Shown: positions 17,145-26,276, counted from the first letter of the stretch. The stretch: 44,893 nt of DNA from S15-B10 sp045569115 (GCA_045569115.1 JBJKZS010000123.1:1-44893), one strand, 5' to 3'. Translations and numbers: made by a program. Notes: generated by a model from the letters alone, not told the origin.

Positions 17145-18361
17145 TGGATAGATTTATTGGAATAATTGGTATTGCGGTTTTACTTGGCATAGCCTATGCA
17201 ATGTCAAATAACCGAAAAGCTATATCAATGAGGATAGTTCTTTGGGGCCTTGGCTTACAACTAATATTTGCAATATTTATACTTAAGACACCTATTGGAC
17301 AACCGTTCTTTAAAACAATTGATAGTATTTTTATAGAGCTTTTAAGCTTCGCAGATGCTGGAAGTGATTTCTTATTCAAATCATATTTTTCAGGAGTCGT
17401 TGAAAAACCATTAATGAATATCGCTTTTCGGATATTACCCACTATTATTTTCTTCTCATCCCTAATGGCTCTTATGTATCATCTAGGTATTATGCAAAAA
17501 CTTATAATGTGGATTGCAAAAGCTATGCATACAACAATGGGAACTAGTGGTTCCGAAACATTGAGTGTTGCCGCTAATATTTTTGTTGGACAAACTGAAT
17601 CACCACTCATGGTAAGACCTTTTATTGCCAAGATGACTAAATCAGAACTGATGGCGGTAATGACTGGAGGTTTTGCTACCGTTGCAGGTGGCGTAATGGC
17701 AATCTATATATCAATCCTTAGTAATATACCTGGAATAGCTGGGCACCTCATGGCTGCATCTATCATGAGCGCACCTGCCGCTCTTGTAGTAGCAAAAATT
17801 ATTTTCCCGGAAACTGAAAAATCCCCTACCCTTGGAAACCTAAATTCAATATTAACAACACCAGATGATAATGCCATGGAAGCACTATCACGCGGTGCCA
17901 CTGACGGCATGAAACTCGCAGCTAATGTAGGTGCAATGCTTATAGCTTTTGTTGCTTTTACAGCTTTAATTAATGGTATTTTTGGATTAATAGGTCTTAC
18001 TATCCAAGATATACTTGGGATTATTTTCCAACCACTAGCTTGGACAATGGGTGTGCCTTGGCACGAAGCAGATATATTAGGACAATTAATGGGTGAAAAA
18101 TTAGTTTTAACTGAATTGATCGCATATACAGATTTAGGTCAACTAATAAGTAATAATGCCATCTCTGACAGAACAGCAATCATAGCAAGTTATGCTCTTT
18201 GTGGATTTGCTAATTTTGCTTCCATCGGCATTCAACTTGGTGGAATCAGTGGAATTGCGCCTAAAAGAAGAAAAGATGTTGCTAAAATTGCACTAAAAGC
18301 GATGATTGCCGGGGCACTTGCATCATGGTTAACAGCTACTTTAGCAGGAATAATCATTTAG
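17144..18361 (+). CDS. nupC: NupC-type concentrative nucleoside transporter (CNT family)
   Basis: Inner-membrane nucleoside importer driven by Na+ or H+. I start it at ATG 17144 (MDRFIGIIG), which overlaps the tdk stop by one base; a more upstream ATG at 17120 would add eight polar residues. The 405 residues contain NupC-type helices and the core CNT motifs AANIFVGQTESPLMV, MTGGFATVAGGVMAIY and GFANFASIGIQLGG. Together with udk and tdk it forms a complete uptake-and-trap system for pyrimidine nucleosides. Preference between purine and pyrimidine nucleosides is not certain from sequence. Confidence 0.93.
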   Translation: MDRFIGIIGIAVLLGIAYAMSNNRKAISMRIVLWGLGLQLIFAIFILKTPIGQPFFKTIDSIFIELLSFADAGSDFLFKSYFSGVVEKPLMNIAFRILPTIIFFSSLMALMYHLGIMQKLIMWIAKAMHTTMGTSGSETLSVAANIFVGQTESPLMVRPFIAKMTKSELMAVMTGGFATVAGGVMAIYISILSNIPGIAGHLMAASIMSAPAALVVAKIIFPETEKSPTLGNLNSILTTPDDNAMEALSRGATDGMKLAANVGAMLIAFVAFTALINGIFGLIGLTIQDILGIIFQPLAWTMGVPWHEADILGQLMGEKLVLTELIAYTDLGQLISNNAISDRTAIIASYALCGFANFASIGIQLGGISGIAPKRRKDVAKIALKAMIAGALASWLTATLAGIII

Positions 18362-18379
18362 AATGAATAAGAAAACAAA

Positions 18380-19039
18380 ATGCGCTTGATTCTTTTAGGA
18401 CCACCTGGAATCGGAAAAGGAACGCAAGCAAAACGTCTTTGCAAACGTTATTCTCTAGATCATCTTTCTACTGGAGATATGTTCCGGTCGGCAATTTTAG
18501 AAAAAAATGCAGTAGGAAACATCGCAGAATCATATATCAATTTTGGCAAACTCGTTCCAGATAATATAGTGTTGAATATGGTAGAAGAAAAATTAGCCGA
18601 GATTGAAAAATTTAGGGGCTTCATTTTTGATGGTTTTCCTAGAACTGTTCCTCAGGCAACAGGATTTAAAAAACTAATTAATAAAATGAGATTGTCTCTT
18701 GATAAGGTTTTAGCCATTCATGGTGATGATTCAATAATATTGGAACGATTATCTAGCCGTCGCACTTGTTCTCAATGTGGAAAAATTACCAATCTAATTT
18801 TCTCCTCACCAAAAGTACATGGCCAATGTGATAGATGTTCTGGAGATTTGTTCCAACGTGATGACGACAAAAAAGATGTAATTATTAAAAGGCTCGAAAT
18901 ATATAAAATTCAAACTGAACCATTATTAGACTATTATTATAATGAAAATTTGCTATTGAAGATTAGTGGTTTGGGAAGTATAGATGATGTGACAGCACGA
19001 ATTGAGAAAAGAGTTGAAAACCTAATCAGGGCTGGATAA
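18380..19039 (+). CDS. adk: Adenylate kinase (zinc-lid long form)
   Basis: Interconverts ATP plus AMP with two ADP. The 219-residue protein has the P-loop GPPGIGKGTQA (about residue 7), the AMP-binding DHLSTGDMFR and FDGFPRT motifs, and a long LID. Four cysteines in the LID (CSQCG and CDRCS) form the structural zinc site seen in many non-enteric Adk proteins. It follows nupC by 18 bases and overlaps coaE by one base, so it is probably expressed with the nucleoside salvage genes, extending that group to nucleotide balance. Confidence 0.95.
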   Translation: MRLILLGPPGIGKGTQAKRLCKRYSLDHLSTGDMFRSAILEKNAVGNIAESYINFGKLVPDNIVLNMVEEKLAEIEKFRGFIFDGFPRTVPQATGFKKLINKMRLSLDKVLAIHGDDSIILERLSSRRTCSQCGKITNLIFSSPKVHGQCDRCSGDLFQRDDDKKDVIIKRLEIYKIQTEPLLDYYYNENLLLKISGLGSIDDVTARIEKRVENLIRAG

Positions 19040-19635
19040 TGTTGAAAGTTGGAATAACCGGAGGTATTGGATCTGGGAAAAGTACCGCCAGCAATAGAAT
19101 GACTGATTGGGGTGCATACGTTTTTGATGCGGATAAAGAAGCAAAAAATATCTTTATAGAAAACAAAAGAGTTTATCACCAATTAATAGATCAGTTTAGT
19201 TCCGACATAATTAATACCGACAATACAATTAATCAAAAGAAACTAGCAAAAATTGCTTTTTCCAATAAAAATAATCAAATGGCTCTAAATTCCATTTTAC
19301 ATCCTTATGTTTTTCATTTGATCGATAAAAGATATGCTAAAATGAAAAATAAAAAGGATATATCAATATTTGTAATAGATGCTGCATTAATATTTGAAAC
19401 GGGTCTTGATAAGCAACTTGATTATGTAGTACTAGTTTCTGCAAAATTTGATTTAAGAATGAGCCGAACCATTAAGAGAAGATCCCTTTCATATAAAGAA
19501 ATTAAACGCCGAATGGATCTGCAATTACCTGAAAAATCCAAGATCAAAATGGCTGATTTTGTAATAAATAATAATCATGGTGAAAAAGAACTAATGAAAC
19601 AAGTAGATGAAATCTATAAGGCAATAATCTTATAA
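19039..19635 (+). CDS. coaE: Dephospho-CoA kinase
   Basis: Last step of coenzyme A synthesis: phosphorylation of the 3'-hydroxyl of dephospho-CoA. The 198-residue protein starts with the P-loop GGIGSGKST (residues 8-16), followed by FDADKEA (the Asp of the CoaE signature) and later HPYVFHLID and VIDAALIFETGLD. Length and motifs match the family. It is the end of the nucleotide-kinase run; the transporter gene that follows begins 25 bases later and may be read from the same transcript. Confidence 0.93.
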   Translation: MLKVGITGGIGSGKSTASNRMTDWGAYVFDADKEAKNIFIENKRVYHQLIDQFSSDIINTDNTINQKKLAKIAFSNKNNQMALNSILHPYVFHLIDKRYAKMKNKKDISIFVIDAALIFETGLDKQLDYVVLVSAKFDLRMSRTIKRRSLSYKEIKRRMDLQLPEKSKIKMADFVINNNHGEKELMKQVDEIYKAIIL

Positions 19636-19660
19636 ACTCTTCTACAAACCTTTCATTTTA

Positions 19661-21088
19661 ATGATATCTTCAAGAAAATTCGGCACTTTCGAAGGTGTCT
19701 TCACACCAACTATACTCACGATATTAGGGGCAATAATGTATTTGCGTCTTGGATGGGTTGTAGGAAATGCAGGCTTTGGCGGTGCTTTAATCATTATTCT
19801 TCTAGCAAAGCTAGTAACTATTACAACAGGATTAGCAATCGCTTCTATGTCATCTAATATTAGAATTGGAGCTGGTGGTTCATATGCCATTATTTCCCGT
19901 TCTCTTGGCCTTGAAATTGGTGGTGCTATTGGTATTCCTCTTTTTTTATCGCAAGCTCTTAGTGGTGCTATGTACGTAATTGGTTTTAGCGAAGCCTGGT
20001 TAGCAATATTTCCAAGTCACATAGAAATAAAAATAATAATTTGGGTGCTTTTATTTTTGATGCTAATCACTCTAACTAGTGCAAAATTTGCAATGAAATT
20101 TCAATTTATTATTATGGTGCTAATCTCAGCATCATTGGTATCATTTTTTATGGGAAATGATATCCAAATGGGAAATGTTTCTTTATGGGGAGAATTTGAC
20201 TCTGCACCTTTTTGGACAGTTTTTGCCATCTTTTTCCCCGCTGTTACTGGTATAGAAGCTGGAGCAGCTATGTCAGGAGATCTCAAAAATCCCAGCCGAT
20301 CACTATCAATTGGTATTCTAGGCGCAATTACTATTTCATTCTTAGTATATGTATTACTTGCTTTCTGGATGGATCTAACTATTTCTTCAAATCTTCTACG
20401 GAATAATTACATCATAATGTTGGATGTCTCTAGATGGCGACCTATAGTTGCTGGAGCAATCCTAGGTGCAACTTTTTCATCCGCACTTGGAAGTCTAATC
20501 GGAGGACCTAGAACCTTAATGGCGCTAGCACAGCATAAAGTAATTCCATTTGGTAAAATCCTTGGATATCAAAGTGAGAATGGTGAACCTAGACTAGCTA
20601 TTATTTTTACAGGGTTTATTGTAGCTGTTGGAGCATTGTTTGGAAACCTAAATACTATTGCTCCTCTTTTAACAATGTTTTTCCTCATTACTTACGGAAC
20701 AATTAACCTAGCAGTTTTTATAGAAAAAAGAATTGGTATATCAAGCTATAGGCCTACATTTAAAATCCCTATAATTATACCTTTTATTGGTTTCCTTTGG
20801 TGTACAATTGCAATGTTCTTAATTAACCCAATGTTTGCTGGTAGCGCCATTATTCTAATCATAACTGTTTATGTCTGGTTGGTTAGAGAAGGTCACCAAG
20901 CACCTTGGGGCGATGTACGATCTGGAATTTTTACGGCATTGGCTGAATGGGCTGTAAGAATGGCCGCCCGATTACCTTCAAGTCCAAAATCTTGGAAACC
21001 CAATCTAATGGTGCCTGTTGAAGAACCCTTAGCTTGGCGTGAGAGGATTGACTTTATTAGAGATATTATATCCCTCGCGGAAGCGTAA
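19661..21088 (+). CDS. SLC12-type cation-chloride cotransporter, membrane domain (5' part of a frameshifted gene)
   Basis: The 475 residues form the membrane domain of an APC-superfamily transporter of the Na-K-Cl cotransporter type. The start FGTFEGVFTPTILTILGAIM is the SLC12 first-helix signature, followed by AGGSYAIISRSLG, FFPAVTGIEAGAAMSGDLK and LGSLIGGPRTLMALA, giving about 12 helices. The frame then ends abruptly after RDIISLAEA. In the minus-one frame, bases 21061 onward encode PRGSVRIFSVKIL and run without a stop into the next gene. SLC12 proteins have a cytoplasmic C-terminal domain of just this kind, so one base appears to be missing, probably in CCC at 21072-21074. The restored protein would be about 730 residues. 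Substrate by homology only. Confidence 0.85.
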   Translation: MISSRKFGTFEGVFTPTILTILGAIMYLRLGWVVGNAGFGGALIIILLAKLVTITTGLAIASMSSNIRIGAGGSYAIISRSLGLEIGGAIGIPLFLSQALSGAMYVIGFSEAWLAIFPSHIEIKIIIWVLLFLMLITLTSAKFAMKFQFIIMVLISASLVSFFMGNDIQMGNVSLWGEFDSAPFWTVFAIFFPAVTGIEAGAAMSGDLKNPSRSLSIGILGAITISFLVYVLLAFWMDLTISSNLLRNNYIIMLDVSRWRPIVAGAILGATFSSALGSLIGGPRTLMALAQHKVIPFGKILGYQSENGEPRLAIIFTGFIVAVGALFGNLNTIAPLLTMFFLITYGTINLAVFIEKRIGISSYRPTFKIPIIIPFIGFLWCTIAMFLINPMFAGSAIILIITVYVWLVREGHQAPWGDVRSGIFTALAEWAVRMAARLPSSPKSWKPNLMVPVEEPLAWRERIDFIRDIISLAEA

Positions 21089-21141
21089 GAATCTTTAGTG
21101 TAAAAATTCTTAAAAAAGGAGTTCGAGAACATGTTAATAAT

Positions 21142-21852
21142 ATGGTTCAAAAGATGGTTAGCCAAGACTTCAGAACAAACAATTTATCTAAAGATTCAGA
21201 AGAATTGGAAAAGAGTTTAGAGACACTTGTTAAACCTCTAAAGAATGATGGATTACTAGCTGTTTCAACTCTTATTGAAGCAAACCATTTTCTTCATGGA
21301 ATAAGTGTTGTAACTCAATCATTAAAGGGAATGCCATTGCCACCTAATATTATGTTCCTTACCATGAGCGATAATCCAGATAAAGATGAACGGCTTAAGC
21401 AATTGATCTCCATGGCCACCAATCAAGAACTAGGCCTAATAGTACTCAATCTTTTTGAAGACAGAGGATTTGGCCATAGAAAAGATATCAATATGTGGCT
21501 AAGAGGTGGTTCACCTAATAGAAATCTATCTATTTTAACAGCGATACAACTTGAAAAAAATTGGAATGGACAGTTAAGACTTTTGAGACTTATAGATGAT
21601 GAAGCTGAGATAAATAAAGCAAGGATAGGTCTTCAGGCTATTGCAAGACGGGGACGTCTACCAATCGATTGCGAAAAAATCATTTTTTCTGGAACATTCC
21701 CTCAAGGACTAGAACATAGCCCACCAGCTGACATCAATATTTTCGGAATCTCAAATAATATAAACATCAAAACTATGCATAAAATTTCATCTATAGTAGG
21801 AACGACCTGTCTCTTTATTAGAGATTCTGGAGAAGAGAGTGTACTGGCTTAA
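21142..21852 (+). CDS. SLC12-type transporter, C-terminal cytoplasmic domain (3' part of a frameshifted gene)
   Basis: Read alone this is a soluble 236-residue protein with no signal or helix, which is why it seems anonymous. It is better read as the C-terminal regulatory domain of the transporter encoded just upstream: its frame is open back to 21061 and continues the transporter after one inserted base. Features such as LVKPLKNDGLLAVSTLIEA, ISMATNQELGLIVLN and RGGSPNRNLSILTAIQLEKN have the look of SLC12 C-terminal domains, which regulate transport. The ATG at 21142 is not a convincing start, since it lies within the conserved extension. A genuinely split two-protein transporter is the alternative. 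Confidence 0.7.
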   Translation: MVQKMVSQDFRTNNLSKDSEELEKSLETLVKPLKNDGLLAVSTLIEANHFLHGISVVTQSLKGMPLPPNIMFLTMSDNPDKDERLKQLISMATNQELGLIVLNLFEDRGFGHRKDINMWLRGGSPNRNLSILTAIQLEKNWNGQLRLLRLIDDEAEINKARIGLQAIARRGRLPIDCEKIIFSGTFPQGLEHSPPADINIFGISNNINIKTMHKISSIVGTTCLFIRDSGEESVLA

Positions 21853-21856
21853 AAAG

Positions 21857-22351
21857 TTAATTAACTTGGCGAAAGGCATACCTTTCAATAGCACGTGGGG
21901 GTCCTAGTATCTCCCTAATAAGTATAGCATTCTTTAGACCTTTAGAATGCTTGAGATAAGCTTGTATTGGATGCGAAGAAGTCAACTTTGCTAAATCTCT
22001 AGATTTTGGCATTATTCGTTCATTAATTTCTTCTTCCTCCAAATCATCTACTCGAGGAACCCTAGACTCAAGAACATGGTCATCCTCAAGAATTTCTGAA
22101 TCAAAATCATCTACTGAAAATTCAGTGTAAGATTCCTCTTTAGAAATGACTTTTGGCTTTATTTCATCAATAAGATCTTCGAAACCAAAATTCCTGATAA
22201 ATTCCGGTATTTGGTTTTTCTCATTTTTTGAAGTCGTTGATGAATTTTCTTCTTCTTCAGCAGTCGTTTGCTCAAAAACTTGGGATCTCTTTTTTAACCA
22301 TTGCGATACAAGATAAGCAATGAGTAAAAATATCCAATAACTTACATCCAC
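21857..22351 (-). CDS. Small membrane-anchored protein with C-terminal ILGPPRA motif
   Basis: A 164-residue protein of unknown function. One N-terminal membrane helix (residues 4-17, WIFLLIAYLVSQW) is followed by a highly acidic, low-complexity linker (EEEENSSTTSKNE and VDDLEEEEINER) and a short conserved-looking tail (LKNAILIREILGPPRAIERY). I have seen this tail type in small FCB-group proteins without a named function. It is the third gene after nfeD and floA, with a 2-base gap to floA, so a link to FloA membrane domains is plausible but unproven. Confidence 0.72.
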   Translation of the reverse strand: MDVSYWIFLLIAYLVSQWLKKRSQVFEQTTAEEEENSSTTSKNEKNQIPEFIRNFGFEDLIDEIKPKVISKEESYTEFSVDDFDSEILEDDHVLESRVPRVDDLEEEEINERIMPKSRDLAKLTSSHPIQAYLKHSKGLKNAILIREILGPPRAIERYAFRQVN

Positions 22352-22353
22352 AA

Positions 22354-23364
22354 TTATTCTTCTTTATTGCTAGGAGGAGCTTCTGGACCTTCATCATCCG
22401 AACCAGAAATAGAGTCTCTCATACCTGTATCTGCCTGAATATTCTTCATAGAATAATAATCCATGATTCCAAGATTACCTTCACGAAAAGCCTGTGACAT
22501 TGCTTTAGGTACTTCAGCCTCAGCTTCAACAACTTTAGCTCGCATTTCAGCAACTTTGGCTGTCATTTCCTGCTCTTCAGCTACAGCCATGGCACGTCTT
22601 GTCTCAGCTCTGGCTTGAGCAACTCTTAAGTCCGCCTCAGCCTGATCAGCCTGGAGATGTGCACCCACATTCTTTCCAACATCAACATCTGCGATATCAA
22701 TACTTAAAATTTCAAATGCTGTACCAGCATCTAGTCCTTTCTCAAGAACAAATTTTGAAATATAATCAGGGTTTTCAAGTACTTTTTTATATGAATCAGA
22801 GGAGCCTATAGCACTAACTATACCCTCTCCTACTCTTGCGATTATTGTCTCATCAGTAGCACCACCTACTAATCCTGGAATATTGGTTCTAACCGTAACT
22901 CTAGCACGAGCTTTTACTTCAATACCATCTTTTGCAACAGCAGATAAAGTTCCATTTACTGGAGCATCGATTATCTTAGGATAGACTGATGTTTCTACAG
23001 CACCTTTCACATCTCTACCAGCAAGATCAATTGCGGTACAGGTAGTAAAATCCAATGGTATTTGTGCTTTATCCGCGGCAATTAATGATATTGCTACATT
23101 TGGCACATTACCTCCAGCAAGAAAATGAGTTTCAATCATTCCTGTAGAGATTACTTCTAGACCAGCTTTATGCAAATTGATTATTGAATCAACAATTACA
23201 CGTGGTGGGATTTTTCTCAATCTCATCCGAATTAGATCTACAATTGTAATTTTTCCAATACCTACCGAAACTATTCCTTGAATCCAAAGACCAATAGGCA
23301 CAAAATAAAAAATAATTACTAGCGCAAAAACTATCACCCCAAGAAGTACGTATGGTCCTAACAT
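22354..23364 (-). CDS. floA: FloA flotillin-like protein (YqfA family)
   Basis: Membrane scaffold of functional membrane microdomains. The 336-residue protein has an N-terminal hydrophobic hairpin (residues 4-36), the conserved KITIVDLIRMRLRKIPP and AGLEVISTGMIETHFLAGGN segments, a long SPFH-like domain, and an Ala/Glu-rich helical tail (AQARAETRRAMAVAEEQEM) that drives oligomerisation. Its length matches FloA/UPF0365. It lies 8 bases downstream of the nfeD gene, the standard pairing of the NfeD/YqeZ and FloA genes known from Bacillus. Acts at the cytoplasmic membrane. Confidence 0.95.
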   Translation of the reverse strand: MLGPYVLLGVIVFALVIIFYFVPIGLWIQGIVSVGIGKITIVDLIRMRLRKIPPRVIVDSIINLHKAGLEVISTGMIETHFLAGGNVPNVAISLIAADKAQIPLDFTTCTAIDLAGRDVKGAVETSVYPKIIDAPVNGTLSAVAKDGIEVKARARVTVRTNIPGLVGGATDETIIARVGEGIVSAIGSSDSYKKVLENPDYISKFVLEKGLDAGTAFEILSIDIADVDVGKNVGAHLQADQAEADLRVAQARAETRRAMAVAEEQEMTAKVAEMRAKVVEAEAEVPKAMSQAFREGNLGIMDYYSMKNIQADTGMRDSISGSDDEGPEAPPSNKEE

Positions 23365-23372
23365 ATTATCTC

Positions 23373-24731
23373 CTAATCTTTATTAGTTTCTTTCCTTACT
23401 ACAATACGGTTACCATCAACAGTTAGAATTTTTATTCTGTCTCCATTTTCTATGAATTCTCCCTCGGAAACAACGAAGATTTTTCTTTCTCCCGCTAAAG
23501 CCCAACCAGATGGTCGTAAATCTGATGTTGCAATAGCAGTTGTATTAACCAATCCTTCCAGGCCCAAAGAAGTGCTATAACCTTCTGAACTTTTCTCACT
23601 TATAGGAAGGGTCATCTTCTTCCAAAACTCAGTTTTAATTAGAGCTTTAACCATAAGGTACAACGCAATAATACCACCAATTATGGCTATAGTAAACCCC
23701 CAAGAGGCGGCTGTGATATCAGCTGGTACTGGATGAACAGGAAGTAGCATCATAAAAAGTCCACCCATTATAGTGACACCTCCTACAATTCCTATAAGTC
23801 CAAAGCCTGGAATAACCAAAACCTCTAGCAAAACAAGTGCAAGACCGGCACCAATGATTAATAATTCAGTCATCGTTGCCAATTCGGTAAGTATTGTAGA
23901 ACCAAAAAAAAGACTTAAAAAAATAACACCTAAACTCCCAGGTAATCCCCATCCAGGAGATTGAATTTCAAATAACAGACCAAGGAAACCTAGCGTCATC
24001 AGTAAAGAGCTAACTGTAGGGTCAGTTAAAAATCGTACAAGCCTTTCTGACCAATTTATTCGTAGGTCAATGACATTAGCATCAGAGAAACCTATAGCAT
24101 TTAACACTTCATCAAAAGTCTCAGCACTACCGTCAGCAATACCATATTTCAATGCTAAGGAAGTGGTAAGTGAAATCAATTTACCTTCTTTTCGGCCTTC
24201 GATATCATTAACCTCTATTGAATCACCATCAACAACAAGATGAGTAAAATTAAGTTCTTCATCTACCATACCTCGTGCTATTTCTTTACTTCTTCCATGG
24301 CTTTCCGCGGTAGAAGCCATCTCCTCTCGCATATAAGAAATAACTTTTTCACTGCCCTTATTTCCTGACATATCAACAGCCGTAGCAGCACCTATTGTAC
24401 CACCTTCCGTCATAAATATTTGCTTGCATGAAAGAGATATAAGAGCGCCAGCTGATATAGCACGACGATTTATAAAAGCAACAGTTAAAATTTTTGAATC
24501 TAAAATAGCATCCTTTATCTGCGTTGCACCATCTACTCTTCCACCAAATGTGTCTATATCAAAAATAATTGCTGAAGCTCCCTCGTCTTTTGCCTCTTGA
24601 ACAGCTCGCTCAATGAATGGCGGTAAACCAAGATCAATAGTACTTTGAATAGGAACCCTATAAACAATTTCAGCTGAATAACTTGCGGAAATAAAAAAAA
24701 TGAATAGTATAGAAAAATAACGCAAAATCAT
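23373..24731 (-). CDS. NfeD family membrane serine protease (ClpP-class)
   Basis: A 452-residue membrane protein: signal peptide (residues 1-19), a ClpP-class protease domain (about 25-215) with FDIDTFGGRVDGA and the catalytic Ser in RRAISAGALISLSC, four to five membrane helices (about 235-365), and a C-terminal NfeD OB-fold (GERKIFVVSEGEFIENGDRI). This is the long NfeD form of YqeZ and related proteins. It heads a three-gene leftward operon with floA and a small membrane protein. Presumed role in membrane protein quality control within flotillin domains; substrates are unknown. The 122-base region upstream, shared with the lpxL-like gene, contains a long inverted repeat (24764-24812). Confidence 0.9.
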   Translation of the reverse strand: MILRYFSILFIFFISASYSAEIVYRVPIQSTIDLGLPPFIERAVQEAKDEGASAIIFDIDTFGGRVDGATQIKDAILDSKILTVAFINRRAISAGALISLSCKQIFMTEGGTIGAATAVDMSGNKGSEKVISYMREEMASTAESHGRSKEIARGMVDEELNFTHLVVDGDSIEVNDIEGRKEGKLISLTTSLALKYGIADGSAETFDEVLNAIGFSDANVIDLRINWSERLVRFLTDPTVSSLLMTLGFLGLLFEIQSPGWGLPGSLGVIFLSLFFGSTILTELATMTELLIIGAGLALVLLEVLVIPGFGLIGIVGGVTIMGGLFMMLLPVHPVPADITAASWGFTIAIIGGIIALYLMVKALIKTEFWKKMTLPISEKSSEGYSTSLGLEGLVNTTAIATSDLRPSGWALAGERKIFVVSEGEFIENGDRIKILTVDGNRIVVRKETNKD

Positions 24732-24763
24732 TGACTAAAATTACCCTTGACTTTCACCAATAG

Positions 24764-24812
24764 CCAAATGTTTTACTTATATTTTAAAAAACATAAAGCT
24801 AAAAGCATTTGG
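24764..24812. repeat. Imperfect inverted repeat in divergent promoter region
   Basis: Arms CCAAATGTTTTA (24764-24775) and TAAAAGCATTTGG (24800-24812) pair with one mismatch or bulge around a 24-base AT-rich middle. It lies between the divergent nfeD and lpxL-like genes, so an operator for both is possible; function is inferred from position only. Confidence 0.4.
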
Positions 24813-24853
24813 TTCAATCCATTATGACCCAATAAATTGTTTAAGTTAGACCT

Positions 24854-25705
24854 ATGTTTATTTCTGATCAACTCAGCTATAATTGCTTAAAGCTCTTTCA
24901 CAGATGGATAAATTCATTATCCTATTCAAAAAGAACTCGTTTAGGACAAAAATTAGGCTCTTTAGTATTTGAAAAACTTAAAATTAGGCAGAAAGAAGCA
25001 AAAAAAAATATCCAACTTGCTTTTCCAAAAGCTCCAAAAAGTTTTCATAATAGAATCTTAAAAAAACTTCATCATCACTTCGGGATTATGCTCCTTGATG
25101 CTTTATGTGGTCAAAAAGTGTCAAAAAGGGAGGGAATGATTATTGAAGGAAAAAATAAATTAAATGCTGCTTATGAGGAGAAAAAAGGTGTAATCCTTAT
25201 TTCAGGTCATTTTGGAAACTGGGAGTTAATTCCAACCTGGTTAGCTATCAATGATTACGAGATTGTAACCGTTTTCCAGAGACAATCTAATCGAGGTGCC
25301 GATTTATTTTTCAGAGAACTCCGCAATAATCTTGGTACTTCTCCTGTTTATCAAACTACTTCAGCAACGAAATTAATCAGATATATCAGAAACGGTAAAA
25401 TATTAATTCTTGCGAGTGATCAAAATGCTGGTATAAAGGGAGAATTTGTTGACTTCTTCGATCATCCAGCATCAACTCCTAGAGGCGCTGATGTTTTACA
25501 TAAAAAAACTGGCGCCCCTATTATCACAGCTTTTTGTTATAAAGAAAATAATGGTCGTTATACTCTAAAATTCGATAAACTTCCTGACAATAATGAAATT
25601 TCAATTATGAGTCGCTTTACCTCTATATTAGAAACTGAAATACGAAGTCGACCCTATCAATATTTTTGGTTTCACAGAAGGTGGAAATCAAAACCAATAG
25701 AATAA
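24854..25705 (+). CDS. Lysophospholipid/lipid A acyltransferase (LpxL/HtrB family)
   Basis: Adds a secondary acyl chain to lipid A or a related lipid at the inner membrane. The 283 residues carry the catalytic H-x4-E in SGHFGNWELIP (about residue 117) and the downstream SDQNAGIKGEFVDFF motif, both diagnostic of the LpxL/HtrB family. The C-terminal YFWFHRRWKSKP is also typical. The N-terminal helix is short and less hydrophobic than in E. coli LpxL. It is followed by tsaC after one base, so the two are transcribed together. The family is certain; the chain length and position acylated are not. Confidence 0.9.
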   Translation: MFISDQLSYNCLKLFHRWINSLSYSKRTRLGQKLGSLVFEKLKIRQKEAKKNIQLAFPKAPKSFHNRILKKLHHHFGIMLLDALCGQKVSKREGMIIEGKNKLNAAYEEKKGVILISGHFGNWELIPTWLAINDYEIVTVFQRQSNRGADLFFRELRNNLGTSPVYQTTSATKLIRYIRNGKILILASDQNAGIKGEFVDFFDHPASTPRGADVLHKKTGAPIITAFCYKENNGRYTLKFDKLPDNNEISIMSRFTSILETEIRSRPYQYFWFHRRWKSKPIE

Positions 25706-25706
25706 A

Positions 25707-26276
25707 TTGAAAATATTAAATATCTATTCGCCTAACGCTATTACTGAAGCCACTGAATTATTAGGTTCTGGTCATGTTATAATCTATCCAACAGATACAT
25801 TATATGGACTAGGTGCTGATGCTCTAAATTCTGATGCTGTAGAAAAAATATCTAAAATTAAAGGAAGATTGGGACCTTGGAGTATAGCTGTTAGTGATTT
25901 TAAGATGCTAAAAAAGTTCTGTTCCATACCAAAACTCCATTCAGAATTTGTTAGAGAAAGATTGCCAGGACCTGTTACAATGATTTTCCCAGGGATATCA
26001 AAAAAACTTGCCCCAGCAGTTTTAGGGATAAATAAAAGTGTCGGTGTTCGAATCCCAGAACATTCCTTTTCTCAAGAACTAATTTCAAAATTTGGAAGAC
26101 CTATTACATCTACAAGTGTCAATAGAACTGGTCAATCCCCACTAAATGATCCTAGTTTAATAAGAAAAACCTTTGCCAATGAAATTGACTTGATTCTTGA
26201 CGCAGGAATACTTTCACCCTCTTCAGGCTCATCTATTTATGATCTTTCATCTAAAATTCCCGAAAAAATAAGATGA
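25707..26276 (+). CDS. tsaC: L-threonylcarbamoyladenylate synthase (TsaC/YrdC type)
   Basis: Makes threonylcarbamoyl-AMP from threonine, bicarbonate and ATP for the t6A modification of ANN-decoding tRNAs. The 189-residue protein is the single-domain TsaC form. Motifs: IYPTDTLYGLGADA, KGR-type nucleotide loop (KIKGRLGPWSIAV), GVRIPEH and the TSTSVNRTGQSP loop that matches SxNxSG. It starts with TTG at 25707, one base after the acyltransferase stop; no better ATG exists near this point. The stop overlaps the next start by four bases (ATGA). Confidence 0.9.
   Translation: MKILNIYSPNAITEATELLGSGHVIIYPTDTLYGLGADALNSDAVEKISKIKGRLGPWSIAVSDFKMLKKFCSIPKLHSEFVRERLPGPVTMIFPGISKKLAPAVLGINKSVGVRIPEHSFSQELISKFGRPITSTSVNRTGQSPLNDPSLIRKTFANEIDLILDAGILSPSSGSSIYDLSSKIPEKIR

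Noticed and set aside
21061..21088. Programmed minus-one frameshift in the SLC12 gene
   Set aside because: No XXXYYYZ slippery heptamer or downstream stimulatory structure is evident; a missing base explains it better.
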